A stretch of 16,553 bases of DNA from Clostridiales bacterium (GTDB lineage: Bacteria; Bacillota; Clostridia; Christensenellales; Aristaeellaceae). The stretch spans positions 1 through 16,553 of the forward strand of contig SFFS01000040.1 in the NCBI GenBank assembly GCA_004557805.1. The letters run 5' to 3'. The stretch's first letter is position 1, and the number at the start of each line of letters is the position of its first letter. Position numbers and translations under genes: made by a program. Under the pieces are notes generated by a model. It did not search any database. It was given only the letters and a program-made list of their open reading frames with translations, and was not told the origin of the DNA. Below are positions 1 through 6,988 of the stretch, in pieces.

Positions 1-2
1 AT

Positions 3-47
3 TTCTACCGCGCCCTGCGCGGTGAATCGCACAAAACGCCCGCATAA
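3..47 (+). CDS. 3' end of an unidentified upstream gene (partial)
   Basis: The frame starting at base 3 reads FYRALRGESHKTPA and ends in TAA at 45-47. The ribosome binding site of the next gene begins immediately after this stop, which is the tight spacing expected inside an operon. Only 14 residues are visible, so the product cannot be named. The call rests on the open frame, the stop position and the spacing alone. In many Clostridia the gene before a TIGR04086 protein is yajC, but this tail shows nothing diagnostic of YajC. Confidence 0.45.
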   Translation, partial: FYRALRGESHKTPA

Positions 48-61
48 AAGGAGGGAAACGT

Positions 62-475
62 ATGGCGAAGGAAGCGGCTTCGGCCGTATCCGCGCGCAGG
101 GGCGTGAAAAAGGCCGGCGTACTCGGCGCGCTTTTCAGGGGGCTGCTGGCCGCAGTGGCGGTGACCGTACTGGGCGTGGTCGTGTTTGCGCTGGTAATCA
201 AATGGCTTTCGCCGAACGACACAATCATTTCCGTAATGAACCAGGCGCTCAAGCTGCTGGCCGTGCTTGCCGGCACGCGCGCGGCTGTCCGCGGCGGCGG
301 CAGCGGCGTCGTGCTGCGCGGAGCCGCCATCGGCCTGGCGTACATGGCCGTCGGCGTGATCGGCTATGCGTTCCTGAGCGGGCTGACGCTCAGCCCCGCC
401 GCCTATCTCGCCGATCTCGGCATGGGCGTCGCCGCGGGCGGCCTGTTCGGAATGGTGCTGCCGAAAAGGGCATAA
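62..475 (+). CDS. TIGR04086/YrzE-type four-helix membrane protein
   Basis: A 137-residue integral membrane protein of unknown function. It has a basic N-terminus (residues 1-26, rich in Lys and Arg) and four hydrophobic stretches at about 26-48, 56-72, 86-108 and 114-133, separated by short Arg- or Gly-rich loops. Length, charge and topology fit the TIGR04086 family (YrzE of Bacillus subtilis). That family is widespread in Bacillota, often near yajC/secDF or tgt, and has no established biochemical role. The ATG at 62 is supported by AAGGAGG at about 49-55. The preceding partial gene ends at 47, so the two are probably co-transcribed. It ends in TAA. It converges on the molybdenum operon, with a long hairpin between them. 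The family call is from memory of family features, not a search. Confidence 0.75.
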   Translation: MAKEAASAVSARRGVKKAGVLGALFRGLLAAVAVTVLGVVVFALVIKWLSPNDTIISVMNQALKLLAVLAGTRAAVRGGGSGVVLRGAAIGLAYMAVGVIGYAFLSGLTLSPAAYLADLGMGVAAGGLFGMVLPKRA

Positions 476-507
476 GAAAAGCGCAATGGGAACGCAGGAG
501 GAAACGC

Positions 508-549
508 AAGGGGGAAACCTTCCTTTAGAAAAAGGAAGGTTTCCCCCTT
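508..549. terminator. Perfect 19-bp inverted repeat between convergent genes
   Basis: The left arm at 508-526 and the right arm at 531-549 are exact reverse complements, with a four-base loop AGAA. The hairpin lies between the stops of the plus-strand membrane protein gene (475) and the minus-strand mogA/moaE gene (580), where a shared bidirectional terminator is expected. Neither side carries a convincing U-tract, so it is not a textbook intrinsic terminator. The purine-rich arm followed by GACCCC has the look of a dispersed intergenic repeat. That is an impression; only one copy is present in this window. Confidence 0.6.
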
Positions 550-579
550 GACCCCTTTCGAAGGAAACCACTTGCCGCG

Positions 580-1491
580 TCAGAACACTTCTTTCTCCTG
601 CACGCAGTTTGTCTTGATTTCACCGACGAGCGCCTGCAGCGCGTCGACAACATGCGGGCGGATATCGCCGCCGACAAGCACGAGCATCACGTCGTCGCCC
701 ACGCTCAGTTCGCCCTCGTTCAGCCACACGCGCGCGTAGTGAATCCCGGGCATCGCGTTCGCCGCCGCGACGGCAGCCTTCACCTTCTCCTCGTCGCTGG
801 AAAAGATCATCCCCTTGACAGGCTGCGTTCCGGACTGATGCTGGCGTACCTTTGCGCGCGCCGTCTCGCGGACGATGCCGTTATGGAACAGATACATGCC
901 GCACTGCTCCGCGCCGGGCGCGGATTTCGCCTCATGAAGCCACTGGTCCATGGAGGGCTTTTCTTTTTTATGGCGGGGCTTATCGTCCTGCGCCGCGGTA
1001 AACGCGCATTCCGCAGAGCCTTCCGATGCGAGCATCTTCATGCCGTGGCTGAGCGAATCCATAACGGCTTCGATGTTTTCGCGCGCCGCCTTCTCGCTGC
1101 CGGGCAGGTTGACGATCAGCGTACCGCCGCGAATACCGGCCACGCCGCGGGAAAGGCAGCCGCGCGGCGTCACGCACATGCTGGCCGCACGCATCGCTTC
1201 CGGAATGCCGCGCGCTTCGCGCTCGATCACCTCGAGCGTCGCTTCAGGCGTCACGTCGCGCGCTGCAAAACCGGTGCCCCCGGTCGTCAGCACCAGGCCG
1301 ACATGCTTCGTATCGGCACAGTGGATGAGCTCGTCCTTGATACGCTCAATCTCGTCCGGCACGATCGCCATATACACTACGTCGTATCCATTTTCCTTGA
1401 GCAGTCCGCAGAGCATCGGCCCGCTCGTATCGACGCGCTCCCCGCGCGACCCCTTATCGCTGACAGTAATCACAGCCGCCGTAACGTTCAT
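580..1491 (-). CDS. mogA: Fusion of molybdopterin adenylyltransferase (MogA) and a MoaE-like domain
   Basis: A 303-residue protein of two parts. Residues 1-160 are MogA/MoaB, which adenylylates molybdopterin before metal insertion. Motifs seen are SDKGSRGERVDTSG (11-24), TTGGTGFAARDVTPEA (69-84) and LPGSEKA (129-135). After a charged linker (about 161-180), residues 181-303 resemble the MoaE family, the catalytic subunit of molybdopterin synthase. The visible pattern is HNGIVRET (203-210), NEGELSVGDDVM (258-269), GGDIRPHVVDAL (274-285) and a Lys-containing tail (IKTNCVQEKEVF). MogA alone is usually about 160-190 residues, so the second domain is a true addition. The domain is short and divergent, so synthase activity is inferred, and no MoaD gene is in view. 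The ATG at 1491 overlaps the moaC stop as ATGA and has GGGAGGAAG upstream. A longer start at 1662 would lie inside moaC and is rejected. Last gene of the operon. Confidence 0.88.
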   Translation of the reverse strand: MNVTAAVITVSDKGSRGERVDTSGPMLCGLLKENGYDVVYMAIVPDEIERIKDELIHCADTKHVGLVLTTGGTGFAARDVTPEATLEVIEREARGIPEAMRAASMCVTPRGCLSRGVAGIRGGTLIVNLPGSEKAARENIEAVMDSLSHGMKMLASEGSAECAFTAAQDDKPRHKKEKPSMDQWLHEAKSAPGAEQCGMYLFHNGIVRETARAKVRQHQSGTQPVKGMIFSSDEEKVKAAVAAANAMPGIHYARVWLNEGELSVGDDVMLVLVGGDIRPHVVDALQALVGEIKTNCVQEKEVF

Positions 1492-1982
1492 TTTTCTTCC
1501 TCCCTGTGAAAATCTCCATGCACGCCGCCCGACTTTTCCAGCAGGCGCACATCCGTAATCACCATGTCCTTCTGAACCGCCTTGCACATATCGTACACCG
1601 TCAACGCCGCAACGGACGCGGCCGTCAGCGCTTCCATCTCCACGCCGGTTTTGCCGTCGCACGAAACGGTCGCGGCAATTTCGACGGCGCAGCGCGCCTC
1701 GTCAAGCCGGAGCGACAGATCCGCGCCATGAATCGCCACCGGATGGCACATCGGGATCAGATCGGGCGTGCGCTTGGCGCCCATCACGCCCGCAATCTGC
1801 GCCACGGTGAGCACGTCTCCCTTTTTCATGCCGCCCGTGCGAATGAGCTCATACGTTTCCCGGCTCACCAGCACGCGCGCGGCGGCCGTAGCCATGCGAT
1901 GCGTCTCGGGCTTCTCGCCCACATTCACCATGCGCGCGCGGCCTTCGTTGTTGAAATGCGTAAAATCCGACTGGTTCTGCAT
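1488..1982 (-). CDS. moaC: Cyclic pyranopterin monophosphate synthase MoaC
   Basis: A 164-residue protein of normal family length. MoaC converts the MoaA product, 3',8-cyclo-7,8-dihydro-GTP, to cyclic pyranopterin monophosphate. Family signatures are GAKRTPDLIPMCHP in the first half, followed by GVEMEALTAASVAALTVYDM, KDMVITDVRL and the C-terminal EKSGGVHGDF. The ATG at 1982 lies four bases after the moaA stop. A G-rich stretch in the last moaA codons can serve as ribosome binding site. Its TGA overlaps the next ATG as ATGA, implying translational coupling to mogA/moaE. Nothing in it looks degraded. Confidence 0.96.
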   Translation of the reverse strand: MQNQSDFTHFNNEGRARMVNVGEKPETHRMATAAARVLVSRETYELIRTGGMKKGDVLTVAQIAGVMGAKRTPDLIPMCHPVAIHGADLSLRLDEARCAVEIAATVSCDGKTGVEMEALTAASVAALTVYDMCKAVQKDMVITDVRLLEKSGGVHGDFHREEEK

Positions 1983-1986
1983 CGTC

Positions 1987-2940
1987 TCAGCCCCCGATCT
2001 GGTTCATGTTGCGGCCCGACTCGCTGCGGTGCGCCGCAGAAAGCTCCGCATGCCGCGCGGGCTTTTCGAGAATGGCGCGTTCGAACTGTGCGCGCATCCC
2101 CGCTTCGTCCAGCCCTTTGATGGAATATTCCAGCGGGCTGTGCAGGCAGGGCTTAATCTTGCCGTCCGCCGTCAGGCGCAGTCGGCTGCACGCCGCGCAG
2201 AAATGGGCGCTTACCGGCCGAATCAGCCCGACGTTCCCCTGCGCGCCCGGCAGGCGATACAGCTTCGCCACGCCGCCGTCGTCCGGCTGCGGCTGCAAAC
2301 CGGGCAGCGCCGCCAGCACCGCGTCGCACGGCACGAGCGCCTTCGCGCCGAAATCGCCGCTGTCGTACATCGGCATCAGTTCGATGAAGCGCATGTCCAC
2401 GGGATACTTCCGCGTCAGTCCGGCCAGAGCGGGGATTTCGTCGTCGTTGAAGCCGCCGATCAGAACGGCGTTGATCTTGATGCGCTCAAACCCGGCGGAC
2501 AATGCCGCCTCCAGCCCCTCCAGCGCCTCCGAAAGCTCTCCCCGTCGGGTAATATAATGATACTTCTGCTTGTCAAGCGTGTCGAGGCTGATGTTCAGCC
2601 GTTTCACGTCCGCATCGCGCAGCGGCGCGGCCAGCTGCGGCAGCAGCGTTCCGTTCGTGGTCAGGCACACCTCGCGGATCCCGGGAATTTCCGCCGCTCT
2701 GCGGCAGATGGAGACGATATTCCGCTTCACAAGCGGTTCGCCGCCGGTCACGCGCAGCTTGGTCACGCCCAGCTCCGCCGCCGCGCGCACGGCGGAGATC
2801 ATCTCGTCCTCAGCGAGCATTTCGGCGTGCGCCTTCTTGCACACGCCGTCCTCCGGCATGCAGTAGCGGCAGCGCAGGTTGCACAGTTCCGTCACCGACA
2901 GCCGCAGGTACGTGATTTCGCGTCCAAAGCGATCCTGCAT
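1987..2940 (-). CDS. moaA: GTP 3',8-cyclase MoaA (radical SAM)
   Basis: A 317-residue radical-SAM enzyme catalysing the first step of molybdopterin synthesis from GTP. The N-terminal SAM-binding [4Fe-4S] motif is TELCNLRCRYCMPEDG, with Cys20, Cys24 and Cys27. The GGEP motif is at 66-69. The C-terminal second cluster motif is CAACSRLRLTADGKIKPC (Cys248, Cys251, Cys265), which binds the GTP-side cluster in this family. The protein ends MNQIGG, preserving the Gly-Gly tail that reaches into the active site in characterised MoaA. All hallmark residues are present, so activity is expected. The ATG at 2940 follows the preceding stop by three bases, with GGAAGG upstream. Confidence 0.97.
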   Translation of the reverse strand: MQDRFGREITYLRLSVTELCNLRCRYCMPEDGVCKKAHAEMLAEDEMISAVRAAAELGVTKLRVTGGEPLVKRNIVSICRRAAEIPGIREVCLTTNGTLLPQLAAPLRDADVKRLNISLDTLDKQKYHYITRRGELSEALEGLEAALSAGFERIKINAVLIGGFNDDEIPALAGLTRKYPVDMRFIELMPMYDSGDFGAKALVPCDAVLAALPGLQPQPDDGGVAKLYRLPGAQGNVGLIRPVSAHFCAACSRLRLTADGKIKPCLHSPLEYSIKGLDEAGMRAQFERAILEKPARHAELSAAHRSESGRNMNQIGG

Positions 2941-2943
2941 CGT

Positions 2944-3960
2944 TTAATACCTTCCGAACGTACAGTTCGGGAAATGGCACGGCTTGCACAGCTGGCACAG
3001 CCCGCCGTCCCCCAGCCGCACAAGATCGGCCTTCGTGAATTTATCGCCCGTGAAAATCTGCGGCAGCATCGCGTCGAAGATCGTCGTAGGCATGCTGATC
3101 GCCGCGCCCGGCACGCCGAGAATGGCGGCGGAGCCCAGATATGCTACAAGCGTCATATTGCCCGGTTGCGAAGGCACGCCATGCGAAACGACGTCCGCGC
3201 CCAGCGCGCGGATGGCCGTCGGCGTAAGATCGTCCGGGTCGACCGACATGCCGCCGGAGAAAATGAGCAGTTCCGCGCCCGCGTCAAGATAGCGGCGCGC
3301 AGCGCCCGTAATCATCTCCAGATCATCGTCGCAGACCGTCGCGCCGAGAATTTCGCAGGGATATTTCGCCAGCTTCGCACGGGCGACGGCTTCAAACTTA
3401 TCCTTGATGCGGCCGGTATAAATTTCGGAACCAGTAATGACAATGCCAGCCTTCAGCGTGCGGTAGGGACGCAGATCGACCAGCTTCCGGCCGGCGCACA
3501 GGCGCTCCGCCTCGAGAATCTGCGCTTCCTTCGTCACCAGCGGCACGATGCGCATCGAAGCCATGCGCGCGCCCTCCTCGACCGGATAATGGTCGGGCAG
3601 CGTGGAGATGGTCAGATCGCCGATGGAATTGACCTGGCGCAGCAGCTCGGTATCGACGCGGAACATGCCGCGCGTATCAGCCATCAGCAGCACCTTGCCC
3701 TCGGAAGGCGCGGTGTAATGCGCGCCTTCGACGGGCGCCATCGCCGCCATGCGCAGCGCGGCGTCCTCCTCGTGAATTTCGCCCGCGTTCTCCTCCCAGA
3801 TAAACACGGTGCGCTTGCCGATATCGAGCAGCTTGGGAATATCCTCCTCCGTGACAACGTGGCCGCGCTTGAACGCCGCGCCCTTGAAGCCGTCGCGCAT
3901 GGCGGTAATATCGTGACAGAGCGTCATGCCCACGGCGTTTTCAACGGGAATCTTCTTCAT
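2944..3960 (-). CDS. MoeA-like molybdopterin-binding protein with C-terminal Cys cluster
   Basis: A 338-residue member of the Clostridial molybdopterin-binding family that begins MKKIPVENAVGMTLCHDIT. Residues about 165-300 form a MoaB/MoeA-type molybdopterin-binding domain: GIVITGSEIYTG (172-183), LIFSGGMSVDPDDLTPTAI (232-250), SQPGNM (264-269) and LGVPGAAI (281-288). The N-terminal 160 residues are not MoeA-like in an obvious way. The C-terminus holds CQLCKPCHFPNC, with Cys322, Cys325, Cys328 and Cys333, a plausible metal or Fe-S site. Family members often sit near molybdenum hydroxylase or Moco genes and are annotated only as molybdopterin-binding; the biochemical role is unsettled. The ATG at 3960 overlaps the moeA stop as ATGA and has AAAGGA upstream. 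A start at 4080 would lie deep in moeA and is rejected. Confidence 0.85.
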   Translation of the reverse strand: MKKIPVENAVGMTLCHDITAMRDGFKGAAFKRGHVVTEEDIPKLLDIGKRTVFIWEENAGEIHEEDAALRMAAMAPVEGAHYTAPSEGKVLLMADTRGMFRVDTELLRQVNSIGDLTISTLPDHYPVEEGARMASMRIVPLVTKEAQILEAERLCAGRKLVDLRPYRTLKAGIVITGSEIYTGRIKDKFEAVARAKLAKYPCEILGATVCDDDLEMITGAARRYLDAGAELLIFSGGMSVDPDDLTPTAIRALGADVVSHGVPSQPGNMTLVAYLGSAAILGVPGAAISMPTTIFDAMLPQIFTGDKFTKADLVRLGDGGLCQLCKPCHFPNCTFGRY

Positions 3961-5171
3961 AGCATAAATCCTTTCAGCCGGTCTCCGGCATTCAGCTTGC
4001 CGGTTCCGGCGGGCACGATCGCCATCATATCGCAGCCAATGGCCGTGCTGATCACCGCGTTGCCCTGTCCCTCGGCGCACGCAAACCGCGCCTCTCCGCC
4101 GGAAAGCACGAGCCTGCCGCGCAGCATGCGGCCGCCCGGGCTGGGCTTGTTAAAGCCGTTGGCCAGAACCACTTCAAACTCCTGCGGCAGCGCGTCGGCA
4201 CGCCCGGCCAGTTTTCTTAGCGCCGGAAGCACCACGCAATAGAAGTTCGTCAGGAACGAAGCGGGATTGCCCGAAAGACCGCAGGCGAGCTTGCCGTCCC
4301 GATGCCCGTAGGCGCAGGCCATGCCCGGCTTGAGCTTCACGCCGCGCGCGAGCACCGTGCCGCCCGCCAGCTCGATGGCGGCGGGAGTCAGGTCGTAATC
4401 GCCGGCGGAAACGCCGCCCGTGCTGAGCACCGCATCGCACGTGCGCAGGCCCTCGCGGTACAGTTCCGCAATCTCCTCCACCGAGTCGCGTCCCACGCCC
4501 AGATAGCGCGGCTCCATCCCAGCGAGCGTCAGCGCCGCCTCCAGTGCGTGACGGTTGGTATTGCGGATCTTGCCCGGCTGCGCCGGAGCGTCCGCCTCGA
4601 CCACCTCGTTGCCCGTGGAAATGATGCCCACGCGCGGCACGCGATAAACAAGCGGTTCCGCCACGCCCTGCCCGGCCAGCGTTCCGGCCAGGCCCGCATC
4701 GATGCGCATGCCCTCGCTTGCAAGCAGCTGTCCCGCCTTCACGTCCTCGCCCGCCGTAACGATGTTCGCGCCGCGCCTTACGGGCGCGAAAAGCGTCACC
4801 GTCTCGTGCGTAAACTCGGTGCTCTCATAATTGATGATCGCATCGGCCCCCTCGGGCACGGGCGCGCCGGTCAGAATCTTCACGGCCGTCCCTGCGGTCA
4901 CGGCTTTCGTCGGAACGGAGCCGGCAGGCACTTCCTCAACGATGCGCAGCGCAACGGGATGTTCCTTCGACGCATCCGCCACATCCTCCGCACGGAACGC
5001 ATAGCCGTCGAAAGCCGAACGATCGAAGGGCGGCACGTTGCCCTCCGCGCGCAGCTCCTGCGCAAGAATACGCCCCGCGCAGCATGAAAGCGGCACGCGC
5101 TCTGTTCCCAGCGGCTGCACGAGATCCAGCAGCAGCTGGCGCGCCTGCTCGTAAGCGATGTTTCTGAGCAT
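3957..5171 (-). CDS. moeA: Molybdopterin molybdenumtransferase MoeA
   Basis: A 404-residue enzyme of usual family length that inserts molybdate into adenylylated molybdopterin made by MogA. Motifs counted from the ATG at 5171: PPFDRSAFDGYAF (47-59, with the Asp of the DGYA motif), ILTGAPVPEGAD (99-110), GIISTGNEV (182-190), LSTGGVSAGDYD (249-260) and GLSGNPASF (298-306). The C-terminal MoeA domain IV follows. Two in-frame ATGs exist, at 5177 and 5171. GGAGG at 5179-5183 is one base from the first and seven from the second, so 5171 is the better start. The modC stop ends two bases upstream and the next gene overlaps as ATGA. It lies between transporter and synthesis genes, linking uptake to insertion. 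Confidence 0.96.
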   Translation of the reverse strand: MLRNIAYEQARQLLLDLVQPLGTERVPLSCCAGRILAQELRAEGNVPPFDRSAFDGYAFRAEDVADASKEHPVALRIVEEVPAGSVPTKAVTAGTAVKILTGAPVPEGADAIINYESTEFTHETVTLFAPVRRGANIVTAGEDVKAGQLLASEGMRIDAGLAGTLAGQGVAEPLVYRVPRVGIISTGNEVVEADAPAQPGKIRNTNRHALEAALTLAGMEPRYLGVGRDSVEEIAELYREGLRTCDAVLSTGGVSAGDYDLTPAAIELAGGTVLARGVKLKPGMACAYGHRDGKLACGLSGNPASFLTNFYCVVLPALRKLAGRADALPQEFEVVLANGFNKPSPGGRMLRGRLVLSGGEARFACAEGQGNAVISTAIGCDMMAIVPAGTGKLNAGDRLKGFML

Positions 5172-5173
5172 GG

Positions 5174-6217
5174 TCATTCCTCCAAAGTAAGCAGATTTTC
5201 AGGCGGGAAGCACACCCGAATCCTTTCGGCCCGGAGCCTCGCCCACTCCTCCTTCGGCATTTCCCAGCCGACGGGCACGGCCTGCGGCCTGTCGACGGGC
5301 CGCAGCATCACCGTGATGGAAAACGGATTCTCAATTTCCGAGACGACCGCGCAGTCCACGGCGTTCACGCCGTCGCCCGCGCAAATATCGTGCATGCGGG
5401 TGCCGATGCAGGGTTTCGCCTGCGCCCCCTGCGGCAGCGAAAGCGCGACACCCCAATCCTCCGCCAGCACGCGGCCGTCTCCGAGCGCGCTTGCGCGCGA
5501 AATATTCTTGCATCCCGTCAGCACTGCGGCCTGCCGCGTGCGCGGATTGCGGAACACCTCGTGCTTCCCGCCGTACGCCTCGATGCGTCCGCCGTTCATT
5601 ACGGCGATGCTGTCGGACAGGCGGAACACCTCGTCGCGGTCGTGCGAGACGAGCAGAACGGTCTTTCCGAAGCGGCGGATCACCTCGCGCACCTCCTGTT
5701 CCAGGCGGAAGCGCAGATGGCTGTCAAGCGCCGAAAACGGCTCGTCCAGCATCAGAATGCGCGGGCTGGAAACAAGAATGCGCGCCAGCGCCACGCGCTG
5801 CTGCTGTCCGCCCGAAAGCTGCGCAGGCAAGCGGTTTTTCAGCTCGTTCAGGCCGAACATTTCCATCATGTCGGCCACGTTCTTCTCGCGCAGCGCCTTG
5901 TTTTTTTCGCGCCGCGCTCCCGCGCGGAGATTGCCCAGCACCGTCATGTTCGGAAAGAGCGCGTAGTTCTGGAACATCAGTCCCGTCATGCGCTCCTGCG
6001 GGGTGAGGTTGATGCGCTTTTCAGAATCGAACAGCGTTACGCCGTCGACTTCGATGTGCCCGCGGTCGGGCTTGACGATGCCCGCAATGCATTTGAGCGT
6101 CATGCTCTTGCCGCAGCCGGACGCGCCCAGCAGCGCCAGCACCTCGTTTTCAGCCTCGAACGCCGTTTCCAGGCGGAAAGAGCCAAAATTCTTTTCAATA
6201 TCTACTCGAATCGACAT
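5174..6217 (-). CDS. modC: Molybdate ABC transporter ATP-binding protein ModC
   Basis: A 347-residue ATPase that powers molybdate import through ModB. Walker A is GASGCGKS (31-38), the Q-loop is at Gln83, the ABC signature is LSGGQQQR (134-141), Walker B is ILMLDEP (154-160), the D-loop is SALD (162-165) and the H-loop is His192. Residues about 240-347 form a C-terminal extension. It corresponds in position to the molybdate-sensing (MOP/TOBE-like) domain of ModC proteins, but its sequence is divergent, so regulation by that domain is inference. The ATG at 6217 has a GGGGAGGGC ribosome binding site and overlaps the end of modB by 23 bases, supporting coupled translation. Related sulfate or thiosulfate ATPases share the core, but the modA/modB and Moco context makes molybdate the likely substrate. 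Confidence 0.93.
   Translation of the reverse strand: MSIRVDIEKNFGSFRLETAFEAENEVLALLGASGCGKSMTLKCIAGIVKPDRGHIEVDGVTLFDSEKRINLTPQERMTGLMFQNYALFPNMTVLGNLRAGARREKNKALREKNVADMMEMFGLNELKNRLPAQLSGGQQQRVALARILVSSPRILMLDEPFSALDSHLRFRLEQEVREVIRRFGKTVLLVSHDRDEVFRLSDSIAVMNGGRIEAYGGKHEVFRNPRTRQAAVLTGCKNISRASALGDGRVLAEDWGVALSLPQGAQAKPCIGTRMHDICAGDGVNAVDCAVVSEIENPFSITVMLRPVDRPQAVPVGWEMPKEEWARLRAERIRVCFPPENLLTLEE
5179..5183 (-). promoter_or_regulatory. Ribosome binding site that decides the moeA start
   Basis: On the minus strand the sequence reads GGAGGAATGACCATG. The Shine-Dalgarno core is one base from the first ATG (5177) and seven from the second (5171). Only the second has normal spacing, so the shorter 404-residue MoeA is preferred over the 406-residue form. 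Confidence 0.7.
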
Positions 6218-6911
6218 TTACTGCCCTCCCCCCGCGCCTGGCCGCGTGGCGGCTTTGCCCGGCGTTTTTCTCCAGCATGTTCACGGCCAGCAGCACCACG
6301 AACGATATCGCCATATTCACCATCACCCACTTGAACGCCAGCGCGTCGTCGTTGGTGCGCCAGAGCTGATAGACCGTGGTTGAAATGGTGGCGGTACGTC
6401 CGGGCGTATAGCCTGCGATCATGCTCGTCGCGCCATATTCGCCCAGCGCGCGCGCAAACGCCAGCACCGTGCCCGCCAGGATGCCCTGACGGCAATACGG
6501 CATGCGGATGCGCCAGAAGATATACGAATTGGAAAGGCCGATCGACTTTCCGGAATAGGCAAGCGTCTCGTCGAAGGATTCAAACGCGCCGCGCGCGGTG
6601 CGATACATCAGCGGAAAGATTACGACCGTCGTAGCGAAAATGGCCGACCACCAGGTCATCGTCATTTTCACGCCGAACGTTTCCAGCACCCACCTGCCGA
6701 CGACGCGCTTGGGCCCCAGCACGCGCAGCAGCAGATAGCCTACCACCGTCGGCGGCAGCACGAGCGGCAGCGTGAGGATCACGTCCAGCACGCCCTTGAC
6801 CATGCGCGGCGCTTTGGCGATGTAATATGCGGCGAAGATTCCGACGAAAAAGATGATTACCGTGCTGATAAGCGCGATGCGCAGCGAGTTATAAAGCGGG
6901 AAAAAGTCCAT
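6195..6911 (-). CDS. modB: Molybdate ABC transporter permease ModB
   Basis: A 238-residue inner-membrane permease with about five to six hydrophobic segments (roughly 10-32, 42-63, 86-103, 143-155 and 194-213). The stretch ILTLPLVLPPTVVGYLLL (45-62) is a hallmark of ModB/CysT-type permeases. The EAA-like loop that contacts ModC lies around 119-138 and contains GKSIGLSNSYIFWRIRMP. ARALGEYGATSMIAG (153-167) is the second conserved region. The ATG at 6911 was chosen because it starts the first membrane helix and has AGGGGTGG at good spacing. Starts further upstream would run back into modA. It is separated from modA by 77 bases containing a hairpin, and its 3' end overlaps modC. The C-terminal 25 residues are basic and probably cytoplasmic. 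Confidence 0.94.
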   Translation of the reverse strand: MDFFPLYNSLRIALISTVIIFFVGIFAAYYIAKAPRMVKGVLDVILTLPLVLPPTVVGYLLLRVLGPKRVVGRWVLETFGVKMTMTWWSAIFATTVVIFPLMYRTARGAFESFDETLAYSGKSIGLSNSYIFWRIRMPYCRQGILAGTVLAFARALGEYGATSMIAGYTPGRTATISTTVYQLWRTNDDALAFKWVMVNMAISFVVLLAVNMLEKNAGQSRHAARRGGRAVNVDSSRY

Positions 6912-6949
6912 ATAAAACCACCCCTGTAAAAAGTCCGGAACAGGGAAAA

Positions 6950-6972
6950 GGGCGGGCAACCAATGCCCGCCC
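6950..6972 (-). terminator. Hairpin with short U-run between modA and modB
   Basis: On the minus strand GGGCGGGCA and TGCCCGCCC form a 9-bp GC-rich stem around a five-base loop, followed by TTTT. It lies about 17 bases after the modA stop and about 38 bases before the modB ATG. The short U-run suggests a leaky terminator or a 3'-end stabiliser of modA mRNA. Either would give more binding protein than permease, as is common in ABC importer operons. The hairpin is seen directly; the function is inferred. Confidence 0.6.
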
Positions 6973-6988
6973 ATTTTCTGCGGAATGA

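Noticed and set aside
5..571. Minus-strand open frame opposite the TIGR04086-type gene
   Set aside because: Arg/Gly/His-rich shadow that reads through the 508-549 palindrome. The plus-strand frame has membrane helices and a strong ribosome binding site.
1492..1662. Upstream start for mogA/moaE
   Set aside because: It would extend through moaC in another frame. The ATG at 1491 has a good ribosome binding site and begins the MogA fold.
1768..4242. Plus-strand open frame of 824 codons across moaC, moaA and moeA-like genes
   Set aside because: Antisense shadow of three well-recognised Moco genes. The translation is Arg/His/Ala-rich without any motif.
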